A stretch of 64,000 bases of DNA from Pseudoscleropodium purum (Eukaryota; Streptophyta; Bryopsida; Hypnales; Brachytheciaceae), in NCBI GenBank assembly GCA_963969395.1, contig OZ017797.1, forward strand, positions 3,906,001-3,970,000, written 5' to 3'. Below are positions 34,396-49,130 of the stretch, piece by piece. Numbering within the stretch: position 1 is the first letter of the stretch; each line of letters starts with the position of its first letter. The notes under the pieces were generated by a model that saw only the letters and a list, made by a program, of their open reading frames with translations, did no database searches and was not told where the DNA came from. Both the position numbers and the translations under genes were made by a program.

Positions 34396-34904
34396 TCTCA
34401 AAAATCACTCGCAATTGCTGCCTCTGCCAAAAAATCCTAGTGCCGAAATTGACCCATAAGAGAACGGTTAGCCTCCCAAAGGAAACCGGGTGCCCAGGGA
34501 AACCACGATGGATGGAAATTGCACGATACGAGAACAACACCACCCACAATGCAATTCAGGATTTCCTGCAGGCTTGGAGTGAACCCCATCCACAGGATTT
34601 TCTTTGCACTTACTGCAACGCAAATCCACAGCAACGGCGCTCACAATTTCTGGGGATTTTGTGGCAACTGGTGCAAATTACAAAGCATCAATGGACATGA
34701 AGGGAGCAGGTGAGATCACATTTCATGAAAGAGTGGACCTCTTTCTTACATTGAACTTTACTTATCAGTGTGCCAAAGTTCATTCTTCACAGCCCTTGCA
34801 AGGATGCACTCTTTACTTTGAGAATCGGAATAAGTTGAGCATTGGAAGTTTCGGAATGTGAGCCATTGATTCTGAAAATGATAGAGTAGATTTCAATTTG
34901 AAAT
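34396..34904. other. Upstream region of the plastid-protein gene and right edge of the island
   Basis: No frame here looks real (34179-34700 + is the shadow of exon 1). The composition drops to array-like AT content at about 34900. Confidence 0.4.
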
Positions 34905-35307
34905 TGGCAAACTCCAACATGTTTATTGATTGATTAGCTACAGTTAAAGAGTACTAACTTTCAATAAGTTGAGAACAACTTAATTTACAAGGTTGTACTT
35001 TTGAATAAAATTAATAATTTAAATAAAAATTCCATATATAATGTTTAAAATTCATTTACAAGTAGACCCAAAGTCTAAAAATGCTTCAAATAAATTATAT
35101 ATCTACGTTGTTTCAAAATCAAGGAAAAGAAACAAAAACTCTTAATGTGCAATATATTCAAGTATTGACTCAACATCATATTTCCTAAGTGTGTGGCTCA
35201 TATACACATCACATAGACCTTCAGATACAGTCATTGCGAAAGCTAGTGTCCATGCAAATCTACAAAAAAAGTCAATAGGTAGAATACTTGCTTTAGAGTG
35301 CATGCTT
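34905..35307 (+). repeat. Tail of the array unit interrupted by the gene island
   Basis: Resumes array sequence at AACTCCAACATGTTTATTGA, the part after the left inverted arm, and contains the right arm (about 35135-35222). Together with unit 4 it makes one unit, with about 0.4 kb missing around the break. Confidence 0.65.
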
Positions 35308-35474
35308 CTAAATCAATCTCAATGAGAAAGGTTGCCAACATGTACATCAAGGCTTTCTATTTTTTTTTTTTTAAGAAGTGCCAAAGTGGCAATATAAAAC
35401 ATTACAGTGGTACTACAAATTTCAAAATTCAAAATTCATCCACACATTAGATAGAAGATATCACACTAGCATAT

Positions 35475-35851
35475 TTAGTAGAACCATTGCCAACCAAAGA
35501 CCCATCCCCAATTTATAGGGTACACTATTTCCAACCAAGGTTGGAATAAATTTTCAATCAAAGCTTTGAATGTGATTATTTTACCTTTTCAAAGTTAAAA
35601 CTAATCAAATCATGACACATTTCCCAAAGTTGAATGATTAGAATTGGAAGATTCTACATATTGGCCATAGGTTTGAACCAACTATCGGCTTCCAAAGTTC
35701 ATAGTAATTCTAATTCAAAGCATAAAATTACCAAAAAAATTACAATCCTTGTGATTTCTATTTTCCAACATGGTTGGAATCTTACATTGCCTTTAAGTGC
35801 TCCAAAACATGCACAAAATTGCTAAAGTGGTTGATAGTAGGTGGTTCTATC
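35475..35851. mobile_element. TIR element flanked by ATAT, copy in unit 5 (377 bp)
   Basis: Decayed left end (TTAGTAGAACCATTG after ATAT); intact right end GGTGGTTCTATC before ATAT. Same site as the copies at 4852 and 13823. Confidence 0.65.
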
Positions 35852-37002
35852 ATATCACATATCTATAGTTTTGTTTTCATCTACAATTTAGCAATTTCAT
35901 CCAAGATTAATTTTATTTGAAGTTTATAGGCAAAATACTTTATGGTTTGTCATCATTTTTTAGCCAAATTATTTTTTAGTAGTGCAATCTAGAATTATAA
36001 AATCCAAAAAAGCCTAGAAGCACATGCCAAAATTACACTCACCTTCATAAAATTTTGAGTTTTTGATGAAATGGGCAATAATGATTTTTAGGGGGATTTT
36101 TTGGATCAATCATATACATCATGAGCTCTATTCTTTATACAAAAATGTGAATCTAAAAATGTCTTATATGTCTATAAATATAAATTAAATATAATTATTG
36201 TTATTTTTAACAAATATTTCAAATGCAAGGACATTAAGATATAATATTGGTCCATTATACTCTCTCTACAATGGTTAATACAATCCCATGCTCTCAATTT
36301 TCAATTATTTGAATAAAATTCAAATGTTGTCAAAACCAACATCATTTGTATGTTTGTCAAATTGTTGATATTTTAATTTCTAGAAATGGCAATTTCTTTC
36401 AATTTTTGTGTATAGAAATATGAAATGATGTATATCAATATGCCAAAATACAAATTTTTTTGAAGTTATAAGAAAAAATGGACAAAAGCCAATAAAAGAA
36501 TTTTTAATCATGGTGAACAATACCAAGTTCTAGACATGGCTAACTTCAAAATTAATTTTCTTTCAAATCACAACTAATTTCTTCAAACTTCCACGGTAAC
36601 ATGTACTATGTTACACACAACTTCCATATATGTATTTTTGATCTTTGTCCATTGATGCTTATGGTATGGTTGTTCAAATGAAAATGTTTCAAATTTGTTA
36701 GTCAATCTAAGTGCATGGTCATCTTTTTAGAATTATTACAAACAACCAATTTTTATCTAATTCTTAATTTGATGGTTTTTCTAGTTTATAGAATTAAAAT
36801 GATAATTTTTTTTTTTTTTTTAATTTTTTTAAGGTTCTTCTAAATGCATTGTGATAAAATTGATCTTGGGTAAGGTCTTCTTATTTAACCACCTCCTTAG
36901 TTCAACAATAATTTAGGCTCAAAATATTTTCATCATATTTATATTCAATGCAAGGTTAAAAACATTCATCTTTATATTTTAATAAATTCAACCAAGAGAT
37001 CT

Positions 37003-37006
37003 TTAA
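37003..37006 (+). other. Intact empty TTAA site in unit 5
   Basis: GATCTTTAACTAATCTAATA is uninterrupted here and continues into CTATCCATAAATTTC. Units 1, 3, 6 and 7 have the TTAA element at exactly this TTAA. Confidence 0.8.
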
Positions 37007-38780
37007 CTAATCTAATACTATCCATAAATTTCAAATGAATGGATGTTTGTTATAAACAAAATAGAAAAATCACAAATTCTCTCTTATGATTGCTTACTTT
37101 TAAAAACCAATTGTTTTCTCATTATTGATTGATGTTTCAGGATACTAGTTCCTTTCTTTCTTTACTCCCAATTCAAATTCATCAATGTGAATTGCAAACT
37201 CAATTTAGAGCAATATCAATGAGATTCATTTGGCACAACAACAATAATATTGCCAAAAATTAAGGTCCTAAATAAGGACTTCAAGAATGTTTTGCACTCT
37301 ATTAACTCCCCAAAAGACCAATTGTTTTTGAAGGGACATATTGCAAGGTCTAGGAAAATTCCTATGATCACAATTTTTGTTGTGATTTTCTATACCATTT
37401 TTTGAATTAAAGAAAATACATTAGCATTCTAGAAATATGTTTTGTATTCCAATTGTTGTTGGAGACAAAAAAAAATTTATACTACACTAAGCTCAAAAGA
37501 AATTCAAAAAGCAATATACAAAAATAAAAGTGAATTAATGAATTTTTTATGAATTTTTTTCTTATAGAAAGTGTTTTTGTTTGTATAGAAATATTTCATT
37601 TATCCCATTTAGACTTGTGATTTGAAAGTTATGGAGAATCTTGCTTTTCTAGCAATCCAAACATTTGCTTCAAAAAATAACCCATAGGATTCATTTTTTA
37701 ATCCAATTTTCATAATTTGTAAGTAAAACAAGTTCTACATGGTTTAGGTTTTTTTCCTAGAACAATCTCATTTTGGATATTCGGACTATTTGTGAATCTC
37801 AAGCTATATTTGACATCTCTTGGTCTAGGAGGTAACTTAAGGGAAAAACAAAAATCTCCTTAAAGTAGAGCATGGGTCTTGTTCCTTGCCCATTTGCAAG
37901 GTTTGTGTAGTCAAAGCAAGTAGAATTGATCCATGAATATTGCTTTGCCTTTGTAGCTTAAATGTGGTGCTTATCAAAACCTCATTTAAAATATAAGTGG
38001 ATATAAAAGGTTGAAATATTTCTCATAAAAGAAATCCTAAAGCCACTATATATTCGTCGAAGACTCACTTGAAAGCAAGTTTGAGGAGCTTGGCTTGTAG
38101 TTTGAGGAATTGAGGGGGTAAAAGATCTTTGGTTAAGAAGAAGAATGAAAAAGAGCTTGAATATCTTTATAAAACTCTCACAAAGTACACTCCGAATTGT
38201 TTAACTTTGTGACTAATAGTAAAAGGAGTTAAAATATTGCTTATGATTGGTCAAACAATTCTTGTTCATATGAAAGAAATAGATGATTTTCACCTTTTTT
38301 GTGTAGAAATTCTTCAAAGGTATCTATATAATTTATTGTAAAGTGAAATAATATTTAAAATGCCTCATAGGTAATTATTCCTTTAAAATATTTACATTGC
38401 TTGATTCAAAGGAATTCTACTTTTCTTTTCATTTGATAATTTTCTTGAAGCTTCATTGATGAATAGTAATTGAATGAAGTGCACTTTTCGAAACATTCAT
38501 CCTATAGCTAATTCATGTTTTATTGGTTGAGAATTAAGAAAATAAAACATATTCAATATTTGCATTTTCAAAAGTTGAACTATAATAAATACCTTGTTTG
38601 TATAGACTACATAAATGATTTGTGACAAGATGGGATAATATAGTTGGTCAAAATGGTCATGTAATATTCTAATAGGTCAATTTCTTAGTCTACGTAGCAA
38701 CCATCTTTGGACTAATGAGAGTTAATTAAAATTTTATATTTTTAGTTTGAAAAGTTTATAGCATATAGAAGACATGTGAT

Positions 38781-39502
38781 GGATGCTTGCAAGAAACACT
38801 TTTCCTATTTGTTGCATTTTTGGTTTCCATAGTATCACTACTATGAGTCCTATGATTACATTGGAGTACTATGAGAGGTACTGAAGATGAAACATTGTGG
38901 GCCATTCTACAAGTTCTAAAGAGTCCTAATGTATACCCTTCAGTACTACTAGCAACCAGAGTCTTCTATTTTTAGTAGAAAATGAGGTTTCTACATTTCT
39001 ATTTTTGAGAAATAGTAAAGCTAAGTGAAAAATTAATAAAAAAAAGTAGCCATTGTTGACAACTTAGAGCACTTTCTAGCACTAGAAGGAGCCACTAGAA
39101 AAACTCCTCTAATTGTTCATAATTTGTGATAATTGTAGCACCATTTGAAGCATTCCCAAACACATTTGGAACATGCTTTGTGAAAATTCTCTCTAGAGAG
39201 CATGTATTTCTATTTGAAGACCTAGACTATCCATTTTTTTAATGTCACTCTTCATGAAAAAGGTACTCAATAGTACTAAAAAACTCCAAAACCGCAATTG
39301 TGACATATTATGAAAAATCTCTTTTACCAACTAAAAGAATTTAGAAAAAATTGAAATGATTTAAGTACCTTTGTCGCTGATATAGGAAGCTTGCTTTCAA
39401 ATTTCATGTCTATTCAATCATTTTTGCAATAGCTATGGCAAAAGCTCACTTCCGCATGCAATGTGTGATGCAAAATAGGACAAGTGTTTCTTGCAATCAC
39501 CC
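38781..39502. mobile_element. 722-bp TIR element in unit 5
   Basis: Left end GGATGCTTGCAAGAAACACT and inverted right end GGGTGATTGCAAGAAACACT agree over about 30 bp (then T/G, TCCTATT, GCAT). It interrupts GAAGACATGTGATTTCATATTTG, which is intact in the other units. Flanks are GAT and AAT, a possible 3-bp duplication with one change. No transposase frame, so non-autonomous; superfamily not assigned. Confidence 0.85.
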
Positions 39503-40761
39503 TAATTTCATATTTGAAATGTATGAATGAGTAAAGTATTTCATTCCTATGTAGTAGCAACAAAATCAATTGCAAAAGAAAGTCAAAGTTTTTACATTTA
39601 TTGTATTTGCCAAGGTGACTTTAATTCAAAGTTTTTTCACATCACTAGGTGCCCAAACTCATGACAAGATCAGTGTAATTGTCAATCAAGTCTTGTTGAA
39701 ATTTTTTGTTTCCAACTACATTGACTACAAGCATAAATCAGAGTGATATTTAACAATCATCAACTCTAGTCTGAATGGTGATTGTCCTTGTCAATCATTG
39801 AAACTCCATCAATTTTTATTTCAATTTATATTGATAGTGACATCTATATGGTCCACACATTTGAGAAGATATGAGATTATATGTAGATTTTAGTATGTAC
39901 TATATAAAAAATTTGTTTCTTTATATGAAGCTAAAATAGAAAAAAATTTAATAAAATTCAAATTTCATTGAATATTCCAATATGTTTAGTGATTGACTTG
40001 CAATAGTTAAAGAGTATTAACTTTCAATAAGTTATGAATAGCTTAATTTGCAATGTTATAATCATGAATGGATTTAATAATTTAAACAACAATCCCATTC
40101 TTAATGTTTAAAATCCATTTGTGAATAGAAGCAAAGTTTAAGATGCTTCAAATAAATTATTCTATGTTGCGTCAAAATCACAAAAAGAAACAAAATTTCT
40201 TAATGTACTGTACAATATATTCAAGTATTGATTCAACGTCATACTCCCTAAGTGTTTGGCTTATATACACATTAGATATATAGTCAGACACGTTTATTGA
40301 TCTGAAGGTTAGCATCCTTAGTAATCAGCATGAAATGTCATGATGCATAATATTTGCTTGAAAGTACAGGCTCGGAAATCAATTGCAATTAGAGATGTCA
40401 CCAAACATGCACATCAAGGTTTTATATTTCATTTTATTTAATGAAGTGCCAAAATGGCAATATAAAATGTTACAATGATGCTCCAAATTTCAAAATTCAT
40501 CCACATATTGGATAAAAGATATCGCACTAGTACTATACATTACATATCTATAATTCTAGTTTCATCCACAATCTAGCAATTTCATCCAAGATCAATTTTA
40601 TTTGGAGTTTATTGGCAAAAGTCTTCATTATTCTGTGTTTTTTTTAGCCAAGTCGTTCTTAACTAGTGCAATCTAGCACTAGAAACAAAATAAATGCCTT
40701 CATGCACATGCCAAAATTACAGTAACCTTCATAAAAATTTGAGTTTTTTGATGCAATAGAC

Positions 40762-41683
<922 letters not shown>

Positions 41684-42533
41684 GATCAATTATGTGCAGC
41701 ATCAGCTCTATCCTTCATACAAAAAGGTGAACCCAAAAATGCATTATATAGTTGTGAAATATAAATTGAATGCATTGTTCATTTCAAAAAATATAATAAA
41801 TGCAACGGGACTAAGATATAACAATGATCTATCTTGCACCCTATACTCTCTCTACAATGGCTAATGATCTTTAATGCTATATCATTCCAAAAAAAATTCA
41901 AATATTGTGAAAACCAACATCATTTTTATTTTTGTCAAATTGTTGATATTTTAAGTTCTATAAGTTTCAATTTCCTTCAATTTTTGTATACAACAATATG
42001 AAATGATGTTTAACAAAAAGACATGGCATAAAAAAAAATTTTGAAGTTATGAGAAAAAATGGACAAAAGATAAAAGAATTCCAAATCAAAATGAACAAGA
42101 CCAAGTTTTAGACAAGGCTAACTTTGAAATTAATTTCTTTCAAATCACAACTATTTTTTTCTTCAAACCTCTATGGTAACATGAAATATGTTGCACACTA
42201 CAACTTCCATATATATCTACTTTTGGACTTTATCCATTGATGCTTTTGAAATTTTGGTCTAGTTGTTGGAATGAAAATGTTTCAAATTTGATTTCCATTT
42301 TCTTAGTTGTTGTAAGTGCATAGTCATCTTTTCAGAATTATTTTAAACAATCAACTTTCATCTATTTCATAATTTCATGGTTATGCTAGTTGAAATAATT
42401 GAAATGATTGAAACTTTCTCGATTTTTTGCACTTTTTAAGTTTTCCTTTCAACAAGATTGTTAAAAAAATGATCTTCTTGGATACAATCTTCTTATTTAC
42501 CTCCCTAATTTAAAGACATTTTGAAACCTAAAA

Positions 42534-42806
42534 TTCATTAGGAAAAATTTGAACCCTAGGGATTATTGTTAAATTTTAGTTTTTTGGTACCTTGAAGTGC
42601 AAATTACATATAAATAAATAAAATATGAAAAAAATATGAAACCTTAATGTAGCACTAACATGGCACAGGTAGTGCGAGTTAGCTGCTTTCATTAAAAAAT
42701 AATAAAAAATCAAAAACAATTTTAATTTCTTTCTAATTGCACTTAGGGGTTTCAAAACAGGTTCAAAGCTTACAGATCTTCCAAAGGCTTAAATTTTTTT
42801 ACTGGC
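42534..42806. mobile_element. Presence/absence segment in unit 6
   Basis: Counterpart of 701-1020. The left end resembles ATTAGGAAAAATTTGAACC and the inverted right end AGTAAAAAAATTTAAGCC, a decayed TIR. Confidence 0.45.
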
Positions 42807-42890
42807 ATTACCATAAACTATTTGTATTCAATTCAAGGTTAAAACATTCATCTTTGCATTCTTTAACAAATTCAACCCTAACATCTTTAA

Positions 42891-44007
42891 CCCCTAAAAG
42901 ACCAAACTCTGTTATTTGGCAACATAGAAATTTTGGGCAAGAGTGTGTGACTAGAGATTTCTATGTTTTTGAACCAATTTTCAAAAGAAGATGTCAACAA
43001 GGAATATATTTCATGTGCACTAAATTTCAAGACATTTGGAAATATGAGTCAAAAGTTATGGCCTAATACATAGTTTGTTTCTCAACTCAAGGTCTCAAGC
43101 AATCCAAGCAAATTTGAAAAAATCATTTTTTTTAAGAATCCAAATTTGAAATTGGTTACCTAGATTTATATAGGTATAAATAAAGATGAAGATGTAAATA
43201 TAAATATAATTATAGATATAGATTTATATGGATCTATAGATATAGGTATATAAAATGAGATATATAAAAAGAGATGTAGAGAGACATAAAGATAGAGACA
43301 GAGAGATGTAGAGAGAGATATTTTATATTTAGGAATATTAAGAGATATATAGAAATATATATAAATCTTTGAATCATTCCATTTTGATTAATGAGTCAAA
43401 AGTTATGAGGTGTTTTAGTTTGCGGGTAGTTATGGTTTGTCTACTCTAAAATAAGCTTTCAAGTCTCTTATTGAACTCAAATTTCAATATTTTTGGAAAA
43501 AAATGAAAATATAGGATGAAGATTTTTTATAACAACATTACACCATTGGAATTGGTATTTTCATTCCATAACTAAATTGTTAACAATTTAGTATTTTGAA
43601 CCATTTTCTATATCTTTCTATTTACTGAGTAGTTTTTTCTCATATGTTGTATACTTTCAAATGATCTAAAATATTTAAAGCATATAACCAATATGCTTTG
43701 AAGATTGAATCCAAAGAAGCAACATCATTTTGAACATTTTTTCATACAAATAAGATCTTGTGAAGTAAAGCTACCTAGTTTTTTGCAAGGACGAAAAAAT
43801 GATTTTTGCCACTTCAAATGTTAATATCTTGCAATCTACTCAGTGAAAGTTTCTGAAATTTTTTCTACATTTTCTTAAAGCAACTAACTACAAGATCTTA
43901 AGTTTACATATGTCCAATAATGTTTTTCTTCTAAAATTTGAAAATTGTACCAAAAATGGCAATTTTGGAGCATTTGGGGCAAAAACATAGTCAAAGAACT
44001 TTAGGGG
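42891..44007. mobile_element. TTAA-target TIR element, copy IV (1117 bp)
   Basis: CCCCTAAAAG after TTAA (42887-42890), CTTTAGGGG before TTAA (44008-44011). This is the best-preserved copy, with both ends intact and no large nested insertion. Confidence 0.85.
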
Positions 44008-46732
44008 TTAATTAATCTAATACTATTCATAAATTTCAAGCAAATGAATGTTTTTTATAAACAAAATAGAAAAATCACAAATTCTTTGCAATGGCTGATT
44101 ACTTTTAAAAATCAATTGTTTTCTCATTATTGATTGATGTTCAAGGGCATAGTTGCTTTTTTTATGGATTTCAAATCACAAACAACATCTCTTGGCCTAG
44201 GAAAAAGCCCAAGGAAAAAGCAAAAGACTCCTTGAAGTGGAGCATGGGTCTTGCTCTCCACCTAATTGTGTAGTCAAAGTGTATAGAATTAGTCAATGAA
44301 TATTGCTTTGTTTTTGTAGCCTAAACATGGTACTTGGCAAAAAGCTTACTTTATATAAGTGGATATAATTGGTTGAAGTATTTTTCCTAAAAGAAATTCT
44401 AAAGCCACTTTTTGTCAAAGATTCACATGAAATCAAGTTTAAGGAGCTTGGCTTGTTGTTTGACGAATTGAGGGAGGTAAAAGATCTTAGATCAAGAAGA
44501 AGAATGAAGAAGAGCTTGAATATCTTTACAAAACTCTCATGAAGTACAATCCCAATTGTTCAACGGCTTCAACCTTGTAACTAATAGTAATAGGAGTTAG
44601 AAAATTGCTTATGATTGGTAAAACAATTTTTGTTCATATTAATATAAATAGATGATTTTCATCTTGTTTTATGTAGGAATTTTTCAATGGTATTTGTATT
44701 AGCAAATGGTAAGATAAGTTTTTAAATGCCTCATAAATAATTCCTATTCTAAAATATCTACATGGCTTGATTCTAGGAGAACATACTTGTCCTTTCCAAT
44801 GACAATTTTTTTGAAGCTTCATCAACGAGTATTTTAACTAAATGAAGTGTCCTTTTCAAAACATTCATCTTCCACTTCATTGATGGTTGAGCATTTAAGA
44901 GGTACATCATAATCAATATTTGCAATTTCTAAAATTCTTCAAAAATTTAAAAGTAGTAGAAACCTAGTTCATACAGACTACAAAGTTGATCGATGATGAG
45001 ATTGAGTAACATACTTGGTCGAGATGGTCCGATGTGGGTCTTCTAGTAGGTCAATTTTTTAGTCTACATAGCCATTATCTTTCTACTAGTGAGAATTAAT
45101 TAAAATTTTATATTTTTAGTTTGAAAAGTTCATAGGTTATGGAAGATATGTGATTTCATATTTGAAATGTATGAATGAATTAAAGTATTTCATTCCTACG
45201 TAGTAGCAACAAAATCAATTGCAAAAGAAAATCAAAGTTTTTACATTTATTGGATTGGCAAGGTGACTTTGATTTCTAGTTTTTTCACATCATTAGGTAA
45301 CCACATTGACCACATGATCAATGCAATTGTCAATCAAATCTTGTTGAAATTTTTTTGTTTCCAACTACATTCACTAGAAGCATAATTTAGAGTGATATTT
45401 AACAATCACCAATTGGTATGAATGGTGATTGTCCTTGTCAATCAATAAAGTCCATGAATTTTGATTTTAATCGGTATTATAATATTATTAGTGACATCTA
45501 TATGGGTCACACATTTAAGAAGATTTAAGATTATACGTAGACTTTAGTATACAACACATTAAGAAGTTTTATTTCTTTTCATGAAATTAAAATACAACAA
45601 TTTAATCCTATAAACCAACATGCTTATTGATTGATTAGCTATAGTTAAAGATTGCTGATTTTCAATAAGTTTGTAACAACTTAGTGTTAAGGTTGTATAC
45701 ATGAATAAAATTAATAATTTAAACAATAACCCTATTTACAATGTTTGGAATTCATTCACAAATTGACACAAAGTTGAAAATGCTTCAAATAGATTAGTCT
45801 ACGTTCTTGTAAAGTGTGGAAAAGAAACAAAAATTCTTAATCTACAATATATTGACTTAGTGTCATATTCCATCGGTGTGTGGCTTAAATCTACATCACC
45901 TATACGCTCAAACACATTCTTTGAGAAAGTGAGTGTCCATGCAAATATGGAAAAGTCATTATGCAAAATGCTTGCTTTAGAGTGAGGGCTTAGGGCTTTC
46001 TATTTCCTTTTTTTAAAAATGAAGTTTCAAAGTGGCAATATAAAATGTGGCAATATAAAATGTTATGGTGGTGCCTGCAAATTCCAAAATTCATCCACAT
46101 ATTGAATAGAAGATATCACATTAGTACTATATATTACAAATCCACTTTTCTATTGTCATCCACAATCTAGCAATTTCAGCTACGAATAATTTTTATTTGA
46201 AGTTTATTGACAAAAATCTTCATATTTTGTCATCATTTTTTAGCCAAATTATTTCTGGCTAGTGCAATCTAGCACTACAAACAAAAAAAGGCTTGATGGA
46301 CATGCCAAAATTACACTAACCTTCATAAAGTTTTTTGATGAAATGGACAATGATGATTTTTTGGGGGGATTTTTTGAGATTATATATGTTCATCATGACT
46401 TCTATTCTTCATACAAAATGATAAATTCAAAACTGCATTATATGGCTATAAATTGTGTAAAATATAAATTGAATGCATTTTTCCATTTCAACAAATATTT
46501 TAAATGCAAAGGCAATAAGATATAACAATGTCGTTGTAAGTGCATGGTCATCTTTTTTGAATTATCATAATTTCATAGTTATGTTGGCCTAAATTATTGA
46601 AATGACTAAAAATTTCTTAATTTTTTGCACTTTCAAAATTCTCTTTTTAAGACAATTGTTATAAAATTGATCTTCTCGGGTACGATATTTTTATTTACCT
46701 CCCTAGTTTAAGGACATTTTTAGGCTAAAAAT

Positions 46733-47089
46733 TCATTAGGAAAAATCTGAATTCTTGAGAGGGCCATTAAGGTTTAGTTTTTTGGCCCCTCGCAGTGCAA
46801 GTACAAATTAATAAAAAAGATATTTTTTTAAATGAAAAAAAGATATTTTTTTAAATGAAAAAAAGATATTTTTTTAAATGAAAAAAAGATATTTTTAAAA
46901 TTAAAAAGATAGAAAAAATAGTAATACCTAATGTGGCTGACGTGGTACAAGTAGTGTCACATGAGCCGCTTGCATTAAAAAATAATAAAAAATAAAAAAT
47001 AGTTTTAATTCCTCTCTAATTACACTTGGGAGGTTTTAAATGGGTTCAAAACTTGCAGACCTCTTGAAGGTTGAAATTTTTTGTAATGG
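46733..47089. mobile_element. Presence/absence segment in unit 7
   Basis: Counterpart of 701-1020. It is enlarged by a tandem repeat of about 24 bp (GATATTTTTTTAAATGAAAA, four copies, 46816-46900). Confidence 0.45.
46805..46900 (+). repeat. 24-bp tandem repeat, about four copies
   Basis: AAAGATATTTTTTTAAATGA words in direct tandem; the last copy is diverged. Confidence 0.85.
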
Positions 47090-47150
47090 CTTCATTAGAA
47101 ATTGTTTGTAATCAATGCAAGTTTAAAGCATTCATTTTTTAATTTTTTAA

Positions 47151-48027
47151 CCCTTGAAGGGTCCAAAAGCCCTCTGTGGCCGTATTCTGGACTTTTCTAT
47201 GTGTTCGGGGAATATAGAGGTTGATTTAGGGTTCAATGGTCACAAGAAGTGTTTGGCATTGGCCATGTGCAAAGAATGGAGTGATCAATATAGATGAATA
47301 CCTCAAAGAACAGTGGACAGACTCCAAAATACATGAAATGGGATACGATATGCAGGTGAGTATGTATGGAAGGTTGTCCGTTGTTTGGCTGAGTATTGGG
47401 TTGCCAGGGTGGCTATGGCAAGTGGGAGTATGAGGCGGGAGAACTTTTGAGGCAGGTCGTTCTTGTTGGGAGAACCCACTTTATGATTCTGCAGTGAGGT
47501 GGAGGTCGCAGGGAGAGTTTTAAGAACCGTTGCCTTCTTGCCATGCTTGGAATGACACATGGATGCTAGGTAAAAGTAGTCTACAGACACTCTATAACTC
47601 CATCGTAGTGAGGAGGATGCTACATTGACATGTAGAGGTTACTCATCTATTGCATTTTTGGGTGATCCTCCGATGACTTTTTGAGCAATCTTCGGCACAG
47701 TAGTTGTACTTTTGATTTCATTTTTTTGTGCACTTTCTATGTTACTCTAAAGGCATCCACCATTGTGATTTTCTAGAAGTGGAAATCTCAATTTTACAAA
47801 AATGCAAACAATGCCATGCCTGACTAGAGGGCCTTCCTAGAACCGCATCAAGCAAACATTTGGCACATCGTTGAAGCAAGTGCCTAATGAAAATTTATTT
47901 GTAACCTTAGGCATTTAGAAATTCCATTGGAACGGCTCAATTCCATCCAACCTTGTGATTTTCAAGTTTCTAACCATATCTATAGGCTACAGTGTAGTGT
48001 CGGCAAAGCCCAAGGGTCGTTCAAGAA
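47151..48027. mobile_element. 877-bp TTAA-flanked insertion with possible captured exon
   Basis: Flanked by TTAA on both sides (47147-47150, 48028-48031), with ends CCCTTGAAGG and TTCTTGAACG (inverted). It splits array sequence that is continuous in other units. It is GC-richer than its host. An open stretch (47236-47355, protein MVTRSVWHWPCAKNG...) ends at a good donor (CAG|GTGAGT), which could be an exon taken from a host gene. I do not recognise the protein. The ends differ from the CCCCTAAAG elements. Confidence 0.55.
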
Positions 48028-48055
48028 TTAACAAATTCAAATGTGGGATCTTTAA

Positions 48056-49130
48056 TCTCTAAAGGACCAAACTGTGTTTTTTAGCAATATAAAAATTTTG
48101 GGCAAGTGCATGTGACTAGAGTTTTCTATGTTTTTGATCCAAATTTTATGAAAAGGTTTAAGCAAAGAATATCTTTCATGTGCACTAAATTTCAAGACAT
48201 TTGAAAATATGAGTCAAAAGTTATGGCCTAATATGTAGTTTGTTTCTCAACTCAAAGAGTCCAATCACATTTGGAAAAATCATATTTTTCAAGAATCCAA
48301 ATTTGAAATTGGATTTTTAGATTTATATATAGATAGATAGAGACATACATATAGCTATAGATATAAATAGGAAAAAAGAGAGAGAAAGAGAGATAAATAG
48401 AGAGATAGAGAGAGATAAAGATATGTAGAGATATAAAGAAATATTTAGAGATATATAGAGAAATATAGAGATATATAGAGATAATAAAAATTTTGAATCA
48501 TTCCATTTGATCAAAGAGTCAAAAGTTATGAGGTGTTTTAGTTTGCAGGTAGTTATACATTTTCTACTCCAAAATAAACTTTGAAGTCTTTTATTTAACT
48601 CAATTTTCAATATTTTTGGAAAAAAGAAAAACATTAGATGAAGATTTTTTTATTACAACATTACAACCATTGGGATTGGCATTTTTCAATTCCATAAATA
48701 AATTGTCAACAATTTAGTATTTTAAATCATTCTCTACATCTTTCTACTTACTAGTTTTTTTCTATATGTTGTACAATTTCAAATAATCTAAAAAATTTCA
48801 AGCATGCAACCAACATGCCTTGACGATTGAATCCAAAGAAGCACCATCATTTTGAGCATTTTTTCATACAAATAAGATCTTGTCAATTGCAGCTACCCAA
48901 CTTTTTGGAGGGAAGAAAAATTGATTTTTAATCACTTCAAATGCTAATATCTTGCAATCTACTTAGTGAAAGTTTCTGAAATTTTTTCCACATTTTCTTA
49001 AAGCAAATAACTACAAGATCCTAAGGTTACATGTGTCCAACAACATTTTTCTTCTAAAATTTGAAAATTGTACCAAAAATGGCAATTTTGGAGCGTTTGG
49101 AGTAAAAACATAGTCAAGGAACTTTAGGGG
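48056..49130. mobile_element. TTAA-target TIR element, copy V (1075 bp)
   Basis: A decayed start TCTCTAAAGGACC after TTAA (48052-48055) and an intact CTTTAGGGG before TTAA (49131-49134). It lies 28 bp from the 47151 insertion. Confidence 0.8.

Larger units (their letters stand above)
35308..40379 (+). repeat. Array unit 5 (B type)
   Basis: Start landmark near 35380, ATAT-flanked element (35475-35851), empty TTAA site (37003-37006), B-specific segment (about 37160-37800) shared with unit 4, TGGAGCATG-type landmark near 37868, TIR element at 38781, and inverted arms near 39840-39925 and 40180-40290. No gene. Confidence 0.75.
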
